The notes: a model not told the origin generated them from the letters alone. DNA of 64,000 nucleotides from Tateyamaria omphalii (GCF_001969365.1 NZ_CP019312.1:310001-374000); one strand, 5' to 3'. Numbered from the stretch's first letter, positions 8,624-15,768 are shown. Program-made: numbers and translations.

Positions 8624-9053
8624 CCCCGGCGCCGCGCGCATCACGACGCAGGAGCGTGCCGCGCGGCGCAACCGGGTCGCCCGCCTTGACCGGCTGGCCA
8701 CCAAGCTGGACGCGCGATTTCGCGTCCTTGGCATTCCGGTGGGCTGGGATTCCATTCTCGGGCTTATTCCCGGGGTTGGCGACATCGCCACCGCCTTGCC
8801 CGGTGCCGCCATGTTCTACGAAGCGCGGCGCATCGGTGCGCGGCGCCGGGCCTGCACCCGCATCGCGATCAACACCGGCATCGACATGGCCGTGGGGGCG
8901 ATCCCGATTGTGGGCGATCTCTTTGACATCGCGTTCAAGTCGCACCGCCGCAACATCGAGGTTCTGAAGGCCGAACTGGCCCGGATCGAGGCGCGGGAGG
9001 GCCGACCGCAGCCTGCGCCACGCCGGACGAACACACCGGAAAAGGAGGCATAG
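8595..9053 (+). CDS. DUF4112 membrane protein
   Basis: 152 residues. Two related hydrophobic repeats, LGLIPGVGDIATALPG (about residues 55-70) and VGAIPIVGDLFDIAFK (about 98-113), are the DUF4112 signature. An N-terminal region rich in Arg precedes them and a charged tail follows. The start overlaps the Pmp3 gene; the alternative in-frame starts are downstream and would cut the conserved RLDRLATKLD segment. Function unknown; context is membrane stress. Confidence 0.8.
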   Translation: MPYTSSHADDPGAARITTQERAARRNRVARLDRLATKLDARFRVLGIPVGWDSILGLIPGVGDIATALPGAAMFYEARRIGARRRACTRIAINTGIDMAVGAIPIVGDLFDIAFKSHRRNIEVLKAELARIEAREGRPQPAPRRTNTPEKEA

Positions 9054-9055
9054 AC

Positions 9056-9262
9056 ATGGCAGAAAGACACAGATCGAAAGACGGCAGCCGCGACAGCGAC
9101 AAGATACTGGGCGAAGCGGGCCCTGTGGGCCAGCAGGGCCGCAGCGGCGGCACGCTGCAACGCGACATCGCCAGCCGCGATGAAGAAAAGGGCGCGACCG
9201 AGCGCCCCGCCGGTCAGACGCGCGTCACCAAATCAGACAAGACAGGAGACAATGATGCGTAA
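9056..9262 (+). CDS. Small disordered hydrophilic protein
   Basis: 68 residues, strongly charged (Arg, Asp, Glu, Lys, Gly) without hydrophobic segments, so probably disordered or LEA-like. AAAAGGAGG lies just upstream of the ATG, 2 bases after the DUF4112 stop, and its end overlaps the Host_attach gene. The good ribosome-binding site and tight packing argue that it is real. No family recognised. Confidence 0.65.
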   Translation: MAERHRSKDGSRDSDKILGEAGPVGQQGRSGGTLQRDIASRDEEKGATERPAGQTRVTKSDKTGDNDA

Positions 9263-9719
9263 ATCAGGCTTGCCCCAGAACACATGGGTGATCGTTGCCG
9301 ACGGTGAAAAGGCGCTGTTCCTGAAAAACCAGGGCGACAAGATGGACATGGACCTGACCGTCATCCGCAAGGACGAACAGGACAATCCACCGGCCCGCGA
9401 ATGGGCCGCCAACCGCCCCGGCCGCTTCAACGACGGCCCGTCCGTGCAGCGCTCTGCCGTGGATGACACCGACTGGCACGAGCTGGAAAAGGAACGCTTT
9501 GCCTCGGACCTTGCGGACCGGCTGTACAAATATGCGCACAAGGGCGCGTTCGACCATATCGTGCTGATCGCCAGCCGCGTCGTGCTCAGCCAGTTGCGCG
9601 CGGAACTGCACCAGAAGGTGCAGGACCGGGTGATCTTCGACATCGCCAAGGTGCTGACAAACCACCCTATCGACGAGATCGAAAAGCACCTCGCGCGGGA
9701 TCTGGCCGACGCGGACTGA
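9255..9719 (+). CDS. Host_attach/baeRF-like protein
   Basis: 154 residues from the second of two tandem ATG codons (9252 and 9255); 9255 has the better distance from AGGAGA. The sequence opens with NTWVIVADGEKALFLKN and contains FASDLADRLYKYAHKGAFDHIVLIA and LHQKVQDRV, as in the Host_attach family (PF10116), a relative of archaeal eRF1-like domains. Despite its name there is no plant-host implication here. It is the last gene of the yihY operon. The role, possibly ribosome-related under stress, is inference. Confidence 0.85.
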   Translation: MRKSGLPQNTWVIVADGEKALFLKNQGDKMDMDLTVIRKDEQDNPPAREWAANRPGRFNDGPSVQRSAVDDTDWHELEKERFASDLADRLYKYAHKGAFDHIVLIASRVVLSQLRAELHQKVQDRVIFDIAKVLTNHPIDEIEKHLARDLADAD

Positions 9720-9725
9720 ACCGGT

Positions 9726-9751
9726 GGAACCGGACGGACGCGCGGCGCGTT
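9726..9751 (+). promoter_or_regulatory. EcfG promoter of the CsbD-like gene
   Basis: GGAAC (9726-9730), 17 bases, CGTT (9748-9751). Exact, 35 bases upstream of the ATG at 9787. Confidence 0.85.
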
Positions 9752-9786
9752 GACCCCGCGAACACAGACGAGAAAAGGAGACAGCG

Positions 9787-9978
9787 ATGAATTGGGACCA
9801 GATCAAAGGCAACTGGAACGAAACAAAGGGCAAGCTGCGCCAGCAATATGGCGAGTTGACCGATGACGAACTGGAACAGGCCAAAGGCAGCCAGGAAGAA
9901 CTGGTGGGCCTGATCCAGAAGAAATACGGCAAGTCCAAAGAGGAAGCCGAACGCGAACTCGACAGCATGTCGAGCTAG
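9787..9978 (+). CDS. CsbD family general stress protein
   Basis: 63 residues beginning MNWDQIKGNWNETKGKLRQQ, which is the classic CsbD family opening. AAAGGAGA is well placed. CsbD proteins are abundant small stress proteins (sigma-B controlled in Bacillus) of unknown mechanism. Here the gene stands alone between its own EcfG promoter and a strong terminator. A related but diverged small protein with the same MNWD opening occurs at 16050. Confidence 0.93.
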   Translation: MNWDQIKGNWNETKGKLRQQYGELTDDELEQAKGSQEELVGLIQKKYGKSKEEAERELDSMSS

Positions 9979-9990
9979 ACATACACCACC

Positions 9991-10023
9991 GCCGCGACCC
10001 TTTTTCCTCCCTCGGGTCGCGGC
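9991..10023. repeat. Perfect 10-bp inverted repeat after csbD
   Basis: Arms 9991-10000 and 10014-10023 with a 13-base T-rich loop. No T-run follows on either side, so it is not a normal terminator by itself; it forms a tandem pair of hairpins with 10035-10059 and may stabilise the short csbD mRNA. Confidence 0.55.
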
Positions 10024-10034
10024 AATTTCCCTTG

Positions 10035-10059
10035 GTCGGCCTTCGGGCCGGCTTTTTTT
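10035..10059 (+). terminator. Intrinsic terminator of csbD
   Basis: 7-bp GC-rich stem with a TTCG tetraloop (10042-10045), followed by seven T (10053-10059). Confidence 0.9.
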
Positions 10060-10771
10060 ATGCCGGATCGGTCCGGGCGGCGTGGACCTGATCGCGGCCC
10101 CTTGCATAGGCACGTGCCGCCAAGACCAGCGCGCGGAAGATGCGGCGTTGGCGGCGGGCGTAAAACAGGTGTTCGGGGTGCCACTGAACGCCCAGGGCAA
10201 ACGGGTCCTGCATCCGCTCGACCCCCTGCACCATTCCGGCGGTGTCGCGGGCACACACGCGCAAACCGCGTCCCAGACGGTCTACCGCCTGCGTGTGCAG
10301 CGCGTTGACCTGCATCGGCGCGGTGCCTGCATGGCGGGCAAGGTGGCTGTCCGGCACAACGCGCACCGCGCGACGGGGCAGGATGGTTTTCACGAAATCG
10401 GCGTCGGGATAGATATCCCAAGCGTCCTGATGCAGCGTCCCGCCAAGGGCGACGTTCAGCATCTGCGCGCCCCGGCAGATCCCCAGCACGGGGATGTTTT
10501 GGCCCAATGCCTCGTCCGCAAGGCGCCGTTCCAATGCGTCGCGCGCCGCGTCGATGCGGGCGCTCAGGCGCACGTCGCCGTCGTATAACTCGGGCGAGAT
10601 GTCGTCGCCGCCCCCGATGATCAGCCCATCGACGCGGTCAAGATCTGCGGGACGGCCCGCGCCCCAACGCACGCCGCGCCCACCGGCCAGCCACAGGTTC
10701 AGGTTGACCAGTGGAAAGATGCGCCAGCCCGACCGGGTCGAGGTGGTGACGGCAATGCAGGGACGTGTCAT
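10058..10771 (-). CDS. Class I glutamine amidotransferase-like hydrolase (peptidase C26, PuuD-type)
   Basis: 237 residues from the ATG at 10771, which has GAGG 5 bases upstream; a TTG five codons further upstream is possible. The nucleophile elbow GICRGAQ gives Cys99, and the His-Glu pair is in WHPEH near residue 205. IIGGGDDISPELY is typical of gamma-glutamyl-GABA hydrolase relatives. The enzyme would release gamma-glutamyl groups from an amine or peptide. It follows the Rho_N-like gene by 11 bases and shares its EcfG promoter. An amidoligase gene lies at 16260-17234; such enzymes are often partnered with C26-type hydrolases (family knowledge), but here the two are 6 kb apart. Confidence 0.88.
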   Translation of the reverse strand: MTRPCIAVTTSTRSGWRIFPLVNLNLWLAGGRGVRWGAGRPADLDRVDGLIIGGGDDISPELYDGDVRLSARIDAARDALERRLADEALGQNIPVLGICRGAQMLNVALGGTLHQDAWDIYPDADFVKTILPRRAVRVVPDSHLARHAGTAPMQVNALHTQAVDRLGRGLRVCARDTAGMVQGVERMQDPFALGVQWHPEHLFYARRQRRIFRALVLAARAYARGRDQVHAARTDPA

Positions 10772-10782
10772 GAGGTCCTCAC

Positions 10783-11043
10783 TCAATCCCTGAGCGCGTC
10801 AATCAATTCATCCTTGGTCATGCCAGACCGGCCCTCGATGTCCAGCTCGCGGGCGCGGTCCATCAAGTCGTCCTTGGTCCAGTCTTCGTAGGGCGGGGCG
10901 GACCCTCCCTTGGCGGACGGGTCCATGTCGTCGCTGGCCTGCGCGTTGGCGATGGCCGCCGCCTTGGACTTGTCGTAGCCCTTGTCGCGCAGGCTTTCGT
11001 AGGTGTCATCATCCTTGATGGATGGCCCATGATCCTTGGTCAT
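10783..11043 (-). CDS. Small DUF7218/Rho_N-like protein
   Basis: 86 residues. The start at 11043 has AAGGAGA upstream; the longer open frame upstream is rejected. The first half is charged (KDDDTYESLRDKGYDKSKAAAIANA). The C-terminal 35 residues (WTKDDLMDRARELDIEGRSG ... ELIDALRD) form a helix-extended-helix as in Rho N-terminal or SAP-like domains, which bind nucleic acid in other proteins. An exact EcfG promoter and a palindrome lie immediately upstream. It is probably stress-induced, target unknown. Confidence 0.78.
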   Translation of the reverse strand: MTKDHGPSIKDDDTYESLRDKGYDKSKAAAIANAQASDDMDPSAKGGSAPPYEDWTKDDLMDRARELDIEGRSGMTKDELIDALRD

Positions 11044-11054
11044 TCCGCGTCTCC

Positions 11055-11088
11055 TTTGTCCAAATTGGCAACGCGCCAACTGGACAAA
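11055..11088. promoter_or_regulatory. Palindrome over the -10 element (candidate operator)
   Basis: Arms 11055-11069 (TTTGTCCAAATTGGC) and 11075-11088 (GCCAACTGGACAAA) pair with one bulged base around a 5-base centre. The centre is the -10 element of the EcfG promoter 11070-11094. The predicted transcript starts inside the repeat, so the dyad is more likely a protein-binding DNA site than an RNA hairpin. Confidence 0.5.
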
Positions 11089-11094
11089 GGTTCC
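11070..11094 (-). promoter_or_regulatory. EcfG promoter of the Rho_N-like/C26 operon
   Basis: Minus strand: GGAAC (11094-11090), 16 bases, CGTT (11073-11070). Exact, 26 bases upstream of the ATG at 11043. Confidence 0.85.
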
Positions 11095-11141
11095 CGTGTC
11101 CCTGCATGGAAAGATATTCGATTTCAACGGCTTGACCGGCA

Positions 11142-11159
11142 TTGCCAACGGGCAACGCC
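11142..11159. repeat. 18-base palindromic repeat, copy 1
   Basis: TTGCCAACGGGCAACGCC; the arms TTGCC and GGCAA flank AACG. It lies 6 bases past the parB stop. The identical 18 bases recur at 57705-57722, also just past a gene end. Confidence 0.5.
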
Positions 11160-11164
11160 GCCCC

Positions 11165-11989
11165 TTAGCCGTAGGTATGCGCGATAAAGCGTTCGAACGC
11201 CCCGCGCAGGGCCTTTTCCCCGAGTGTGGGGGAAAAGCGCAGCGTGACCTCCTTGCCCCGGCGCTGCATCGTGATCGGCGCGTCGTGCATGGACCGGCGA
11301 AACTGGAGCGCGCCATGCGGCAGGCGCTGTGCGGTGCACACCGCGGCGCGCAAGCGCGACACAACCTGCGGGGCAGGCAGCGCGGTGCCGTCTGCGGTGA
11401 TCGCGGCGGCAGCGGCCAGAACATCGGGGGCGGTCTCCGGGTCGGCCAGCAGGTGCCCGATCTGGCGGGCATGGCGTTCGCGGATGTCACCGGGATCGGC
11501 AAAGGCAGCCACGATCTCCTGCGGCAGACGGGCCAGTTGCAAGTGCCGGCTCAGCCAGGCGGTGCTGACCTGCATCCGTGCCGCCATGTGCGCCTGCACC
11601 CCGTCGTAATAGGTGTCCAGCGCCGCCGCATAGGATTTGGCCCGGTCATAATCGCTGATGTCCGCCCGCGTCCGGTTTTCCACATCGGCCACTCGGAACG
11701 CTTCCTCGTCCGACAGCGCGCGCAGCTCGACCAGAAATCCGATATCCATACCCGCCGCGCGCAGATGCATGACGGCGTGGTGGCGGCGGGCGCCGCAGAT
11801 GATCTCGTAGCTGTGGGTGTCGTCCTGGGGCAGGGGTCGGACGATGGCGGGCAGTTCCTGACGGCCCTGCGTGCGCAGGCTGTCGATCAGATCGGCGCAG
11901 GCGTCATCGGTCAGGGTGCGGGCGGCGCGGGGATTGCCCGGCCACAGGCGGCACAGGGCGGGATCAATCAGTTGGAAGTCATTTGGCAT
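11165..11989 (-). CDS. ParB/Spo0J-like partition protein without a ParA partner
   Basis: 274 residues from the ATG at 11989 (AAAGGA upstream). The ParB N-terminal domain is clear: SLRTQGRQELPAIVRPL, then the arginine motif CGARRHHAV, then ENRTRADISDYDRAKSYAAA before a helix-turn-helix (about 135-175, STAWLSRHLQLARLP). The family hydrolyses CTP and loads onto parS-like DNA. No parA or repC gene is adjacent and no parS palindrome was recognised. It could be a plasmid remnant, or a regulator of the KorB/Noc type. A hairpin with a T-run sits directly before the ATG. Confidence 0.85.
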   Translation of the reverse strand: MPNDFQLIDPALCRLWPGNPRAARTLTDDACADLIDSLRTQGRQELPAIVRPLPQDDTHSYEIICGARRHHAVMHLRAAGMDIGFLVELRALSDEEAFRVADVENRTRADISDYDRAKSYAAALDTYYDGVQAHMAARMQVSTAWLSRHLQLARLPQEIVAAFADPGDIRERHARQIGHLLADPETAPDVLAAAAAITADGTALPAPQVVSRLRAAVCTAQRLPHGALQFRRSMHDAPITMQRRGKEVTLRFSPTLGEKALRGAFERFIAHTYG

Positions 11990-12007
11990 GTCATGTCCTT
12001 TGCACTG

Positions 12008-12041
12008 CAAAAACCGCGCGCAGATCGACCTGCGCGCGGTT
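12008..12041 (-). terminator. Terminator hairpin in the parB leader
   Basis: Perfect 12-bp inverted repeat (12012-12023, 12030-12041; loop ATCGAC). On the minus strand it runs directly into T5. It ends about 20 bases before the parB ATG at 11989, so it either ends the transcript of 12098-12292 or attenuates parB. Confidence 0.75.
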
Positions 12042-12097
12042 GCGGATGTGCGTGACAATGATTGACAAACGGCGACAGCACCGTTCGGTGGCCTGCG

Positions 12098-12292
12098 TCA
12101 GTTTTCGGGATCGCTTTCCAGAACGGGCGCGTCGTCGGTGAAAAACGCGTCAAGAGGCCCGTCGCCATCTACCGAGAATGCCACGTTGAGAAAAAAGACA
12201 AGACCGGCAAAGACGGCGACAACGGCCATACCCCAAAGTGCAGGACGGTGGCGTTTCTTTTGACGGTCGATATTGGTGTTCGGGGCTGACAT
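12098..12292 (-). CDS. Small single-span membrane protein
   Basis: 64 residues from the ATG at 12292 with TAGGAGG upstream. A charged N-terminus (NIDRQKKRHRPALWG) precedes one membrane helix (MAVVAVFAGLVFFLNVAF, about 23-40), then an acidic tail (FFTDDAPVLESDPEN). The topology is probably N-in. It has its own exact EcfG promoter and is followed by a terminator. No family recognised. Confidence 0.75.
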   Translation of the reverse strand: MSAPNTNIDRQKKRHRPALWGMAVVAVFAGLVFFLNVAFSVDGDGPLDAFFTDDAPVLESDPEN

Positions 12293-12328
12293 GCGCGGCC
12301 TCCTAATTTGGTGCGTATCAATGTGGGA

Positions 12329-12354
12329 AACGAAAACCGCGCCCGAAGGGTTCC
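12329..12354 (-). promoter_or_regulatory. EcfG promoter of the 64-residue membrane protein
   Basis: Minus strand: GGAAC (12354-12350), 17 bases, CGTT (12332-12329). Exact. Confidence 0.85.
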
Positions 12355-12537
12355 GCGATATCTGCTCGCGTGATCGGTGCGATACGGTCGCTGCGGTCGG
12401 CACGTATGCGATGCCGACGGATTACGACTGTTGCGCTTCAGCGCAACGGCCAGGTGCCAACGTCCCCGGTGCGCGGGGGTGATTATGCTGCCTGCCAGAG
12501 ATGTCGCAGATGCAGCATCTGGATGTTTCGCCGACGC

Positions 12538-12711
12538 TTAGGTGGAGTGCGTGCCGCGTTTCAACGCGACGGGGCCGCTTTGATCCCTGAACATATTGAG
12601 CATGACCCGGAACTTGTCTGGGACGTCTTCGTCCGAGGTGTCCTGAAATGCACGCTTGAGGTTCTCGGTTATGTGGGCCTGCGATGTATCTGCTCTATTG
12701 TTTCTTGTCAT
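12538..12711 (-). CDS. nepR: NepR anti-sigma factor (copy 1)
   Basis: 57 residues from the ATG at 12711 with GGAAAGG upstream; a longer frame to 12846 would overlap phyR and is rejected. The NepR helix pair is visible: ITENLKRAFQDTSDEDVPDK, then FRVMLNMFRDQ. NepR binds and silences the EcfG sigma factor; phosphorylated PhyR binds NepR in its place and frees the sigma. Its position divergent from phyR, with 124 bases between starts, is the standard arrangement. A near-consensus EcfG promoter (CATT -10) precedes it, so it may be autoregulated. Confidence 0.88.
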   Translation of the reverse strand: MTRNNRADTSQAHITENLKRAFQDTSDEDVPDKFRVMLNMFRDQSGPVALKRGTHST

Positions 12712-12783
12712 GTTTCGCTGCCTTTCCGTCTTGCGAAGATCCTTTTGCCCAGAGACATAAACGCCTGTGGTGGATATCAGATT

Positions 12784-12809
12784 AATGCCTATGTAGGACG
12801 CTGAGTTCC
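12784..12809 (-). promoter_or_regulatory. Near-consensus EcfG promoter of nepR
   Basis: Minus strand: GGAAC (12809-12805), 17 bases, CATT (12787-12784). One base from consensus. Located between nepR and phyR. Confidence 0.55.
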
Positions 12810-12835
12810 GTAAACTGTTGAGAGGACGCCCTTCC

Positions 12836-13648
12836 ATGACATCCAATGCCGCTTCGACAGAGCTTGCGGACGCGATCAGCCCGGTCTTGCCCTATCTGCG
12901 CAGATATGCGCGCGCCCTGACCGGCAGCCAAACCAGCGGTGACGCATACGCCGCCGAAACGCTTGAGGCGATCCTCAGGGATGAAGCCAGCTTTGACCGG
13001 TCCCTGTCGCACAAGGTGGCCCTGTTTCGCGTCTTTCACACGATCTGGCATCGCAGCGAAGCGCTTGATGCCGGGTCCGAAACCGGGCTGAAAGACACGG
13101 CGCGCAAGCACCTTAACAAGTTGACGCCGAACAGCCGCGAGGCGCTGTTGCTGTCCACGATCGAGGATTTCACGGTGTCCGAGATCGCCCAGATCATGGG
13201 CATCAACGGGCAGGAAGCAGACCTGATGGTCTCTACCGCGTACAGCGAGATGGGCAACGCCATCGCCGGACAGGTCATGATCATTGAGGACGAGGCGATC
13301 ATTGCCATGGATCTGGAGGCGCTGGTGGCCGAATGCGGCCACAAGGTGACGGGCATTGCCCGCACGCGCAGCGCCGCCGTCGATCTGGGGCGCCGGACGC
13401 CGCCCGACCTGATCCTGGCGGACATTCAGCTGGCCGACGACTCGTCCGGCATTGATGCCGTCCGGGATCTTCTGGCGGATCTGGGCGACATTCCGGTGAT
13501 TTTCATCACCGCATTCCCTGAACGATTGTTGACTGGCGACCGGCCGGAACCCGCCTTTCTGATCACCAAGCCCTTTAGCGAACCGCAGGTGCGCACCGCG
13601 ATCAGCCAGGCGATGTTCTTTTCATCGACCAAGACACTGAAGGCTTAA
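12836..13648 (+). CDS. phyR: PhyR anti-anti-sigma response regulator
   Basis: 270 residues from the ATG at 12836 (GAGGA upstream). Residues 1-135 form a sigma-like domain with regions resembling sigma2 (LPYLRRYARALTGSQ) and sigma4 (LTPNSREALLLSTIEDFTVS). Residues about 145-265 are a receiver with the acidic pair EDE, phosphoacceptor Asp196 in ILADIQL, a conserved Thr in FITAFPER and Lys in ITKPF. When phosphorylated, PhyR sequesters NepR and releases EcfG. It is the master switch of the GSR and the best-preserved regulator in the window. The likely kinase is the HisKA_2 protein at 19306. Confidence 0.95.
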   Translation: MTSNAASTELADAISPVLPYLRRYARALTGSQTSGDAYAAETLEAILRDEASFDRSLSHKVALFRVFHTIWHRSEALDAGSETGLKDTARKHLNKLTPNSREALLLSTIEDFTVSEIAQIMGINGQEADLMVSTAYSEMGNAIAGQVMIIEDEAIIAMDLEALVAECGHKVTGIARTRSAAVDLGRRTPPDLILADIQLADDSSGIDAVRDLLADLGDIPVIFITAFPERLLTGDRPEPAFLITKPFSEPQVRTAISQAMFFSSTKTLKA

Positions 13649-13675
13649 AAAAGTGCCTTGAATACAGCCGTGGCG

Positions 13676-13701
13676 GGAACCGACGTTCGCTGCGGCGCGT
13701 T
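13676..13701 (+). promoter_or_regulatory. EcfG promoter of the PRC-barrel gene
   Basis: GGAAC (13676-13680), 17 bases, CGTT (13698-13701). Exact. Confidence 0.88.
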
Positions 13702-13740
13702 CTTCAATCGTAACCTAGATGGAATCGAAGGAGAACCAAG

Positions 13741-14232
13741 ATGACACGTATTCTCACAAGCACCGCCGCCGTTCTGGCCCTGTCCACATCCGCCGCATTC
13801 GCGCAGATGGAGACCAAGGACAACCGGTGGGAGATGCACAACAACACTGCCAAAACCGCCATGTCGAGCGAAGAGCTGGCACAGTCCGAGGGCATGCTGA
13901 TCCGCTCGCGCGACATCACCGGTGGGGCCATCTACACGATGAACCAAGCCAATGACGAAGGCTGGAACCCCGAAATGAACTACGACGAGGTCGGCGCCGA
14001 CTGGAACCAGATCGGCGAGATTGAAGACCTGGTGCTGACCAGCGACGGCAAGGTGACAGGCATTGTCGCCGAAGTGGGCGGCTTTCTGGACATCGGCGAC
14101 AAGCACGTCGTCATTTCCGTGTCGGACCTGAACCTGGTGGCCGTGGATGACATGTCCTATGCCTATGTGACCAAGTATAACGAAGAAGACCTGGAAGCGA
14201 TGCAAGGCGTCGATGAAGGTTTCTGGAACTGA
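13741..14232 (+). CDS. Exported PRC-barrel domain protein
   Basis: 163 residues. A signal peptide (MTRILTSTAAVLALSTSAAFA) with an AFA cleavage site is followed by a PRC-barrel-like domain (about 50-150; WNQIGEIEDLVLTSDGKVTG, then VAEVGGFLDIGDKHVVI). Exported PRC-barrel proteins are frequent stress genes in Rhodobacterales. GAAGGAGA precedes the ATG and a strong terminator follows, so it is monocistronic. Likely periplasmic; ligand unknown. Confidence 0.88.
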   Translation: MTRILTSTAAVLALSTSAAFAQMETKDNRWEMHNNTAKTAMSSEELAQSEGMLIRSRDITGGAIYTMNQANDEGWNPEMNYDEVGADWNQIGEIEDLVLTSDGKVTGIVAEVGGFLDIGDKHVVISVSDLNLVAVDDMSYAYVTKYNEEDLEAMQGVDEGFWN

Positions 14233-14259
14233 TTGACTGACGGTCATTCAGCATCTGAG

Positions 14260-14286
14260 AAGGGGGGCGTCACGCCCCCCTTTTTT
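14260..14286 (+). terminator. Intrinsic terminator of the PRC-barrel gene
   Basis: 10-bp GC-rich inverted repeat (14260-14269, 14273-14282) running into six T (14281-14286). Confidence 0.9.
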
Positions 14287-14427
14287 GTGTTCTCTGCCGG
14301 AGCAGCATGCACCAAAGCCAAAGGCTAAAGGCGTGATCTGCTCGACACGAGCCTCTGCAACCGAATGGCACGCATCCTGCGCCAGCGGGTCAGCGATCTG
14401 GACGCATCGCTTGATGTGGCAGGGAGC

Positions 14428-14438
14428 GGGGGGGGGGG
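14428..14438 (+). repeat. G11 homopolymer in a non-coding gap
   Basis: Eleven consecutive G in the 14287-14520 gap. A 27-codon plus-strand frame from 14366 passes through it and would be extended by a +1 slip, but has no ribosome-binding site. No other gene is supported in this gap. Confidence 0.6.
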
Positions 14439-14520
14439 CAGGGCATGACCCTGACACCGGACGTATCGCTGCCGCCGGTCGATACTGCATAGCACGAGTG
14501 ATAAAGATCGCGTGGGCTAC

Positions 14521-15069
14521 TCAGATGGCCGGCACCGATGACAGCGGCAGGCGCAATTCCAGATCGACCTCTATGCCCTGTTCCACCACCGCGCCATAGC
14601 TGCGCAGCAAGCCCAGCATCGCGCGGTTATCGCGGTGTACAAGCGCAATGAATGTGGTCACGCCGCACCCTTTCGCAACCTGCGCCAAGGTGCCCAGCAA
14701 CAGTCGCCCCGCGCCTTGTCCCTGAAATGCGTCCACCACGGTCAGCGCCATCTCTGCGTCCGGGCCCTCCGGGTCCAGACGGATGAAGCGGCCCAGGCCG
14801 ACGGGTGTGTTGTCCGGTCGGGTGACAGCCCCGAGGGCCACGTTCCCTTCATCCTTGGCATCCGTGATGCGCGCCAGGTCCGCGTCGGTCAGTGCGCTGC
14901 GCGTCGCAAGAAAGCGCATGAAGCGCGAACGCTCTGACAGGTGCGCGAAACCGTCCCGGATCAGCGCGCTGTCCTGTGCCTTGACCATTCGAATTTCAAC
15001 GTCGCGGCCCGACGTCAGTCGGGCGCGCCGTGGCAGGATATCTTGCGCATGATGTCTGCACGCTGTCAT
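14521..15069 (-). CDS. GNAT family N-acetyltransferase
   Basis: 182 residues with GAGGA upstream of the ATG at 15069. The GNAT core is visible: FRD-type strands near 75-110 (VALGAVTRPDNTPVGLGRFI), then the acetyl-CoA loop AFQGQGAGRLLLGTLAQVA (motif Q/RxxGxG/A, about 117-135) and a C-terminal FIALVHRDNRAMLGLLRSYG as in family members. Substrate unknown. The N-terminus (SGRDVEIRMVKAQDSALIRDGFAHLS) resembles the single-domain Pat-like acetyltransferases. No EcfG promoter was seen upstream. Confidence 0.85.
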   Translation of the reverse strand: MTACRHHAQDILPRRARLTSGRDVEIRMVKAQDSALIRDGFAHLSERSRFMRFLATRSALTDADLARITDAKDEGNVALGAVTRPDNTPVGLGRFIRLDPEGPDAEMALTVVDAFQGQGAGRLLLGTLAQVAKGCGVTTFIALVHRDNRAMLGLLRSYGAVVEQGIEVDLELRLPLSSVPAI

Positions 15070-15243
15070 GGCTTGCCGTCCTCATGTCAAAGCCCCCGCC
15101 GCGCGGAACGGCGCGGGCAGGGGGGCTGGGTGCAGGCGCGGTACATCCGCTGATCGCGCGCGAGGATCGGATGCGCGCCACGGTTTTTCGCGACAGCGCA
15201 GCGGTCTTGCGCGTTGTCGCGCCGCATCGTGCCACCGGCCCGG

Positions 15244-15435
15244 TCACACCGTGCGGCGCGCGCCCTTGGGTCCTGCGATCAACCAGACGATGAAGCCCAG
15301 AACCGGCAGCAAGAGGATCAAGAGCACCCAAAGGACCTTGGCGCCGGTGGACGCGGCAGAACCGATGATGCTGACGATGGCCCAAACGTTCAGGACCAGC
15401 AGGATGAAGCCGCCAACGCCATATATCTCTACCAT
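15244..15435 (-). CDS. PLDc_N-type small membrane protein
   Basis: 63 residues from the ATG at 15435 (AGGAGA upstream, 7-base spacing). Two helices with the signature of the phospholipase D nuclease N-terminal family: IYGVGGFILLVLNVWAIVSI and VLWVLLILLLPVLGFIVWLI, ending in GPKGAR. Family members occur alone or in front of cardiolipin synthases; here it is alone. A GGTT-type EcfG promoter lies upstream. Confidence 0.8.
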   Translation of the reverse strand: MVEIYGVGGFILLVLNVWAIVSIIGSAASTGAKVLWVLLILLLPVLGFIVWLIAGPKGARRTV

Positions 15436-15470
15436 GAGGGATCTCCTTTTTTTGGAAGTGACACGTGGAC

Positions 15471-15496
15471 AACCTGTCTGTCGGGCAGACGGTTCC
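15471..15496 (-). promoter_or_regulatory. Near-consensus EcfG promoter of the PLDc_N gene
   Basis: Minus strand: GGAAC (15496-15492), 17 bases, GGTT (15474-15471). One base from consensus. Confidence 0.5.
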
Positions 15497-15768
15497 ATCG
15501 CGCCGCGCGGTGGTCACAACCGAAGGCGGGCACGAGGGGGTGAGGGCAGGACCGGAGCGGTCCTGCGCCTGAGGCAAAGCGCGCAGCGATGCCCAATGGC
15601 TTTTCATGCTTCCCCTCGGTTTGCCGACGTCGCCCCAGCCCTGGGCCTGTCGGTGGCACCGTCAGCGGTCCCGATGTCGGGATCGGCCCCGCCGTGCCGG
15701 TGCGTCCCATTGACCGCCTGCCGCATCTTGCCGATAAATTCATCCGACGGATCGACAAGGAGCATAGG

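Noticed and set aside
9255..9719. Host-attachment function
   Set aside because: The family name is historical; the sequence is a baeRF/eRF1-like domain and the context is stress, not plant contact.
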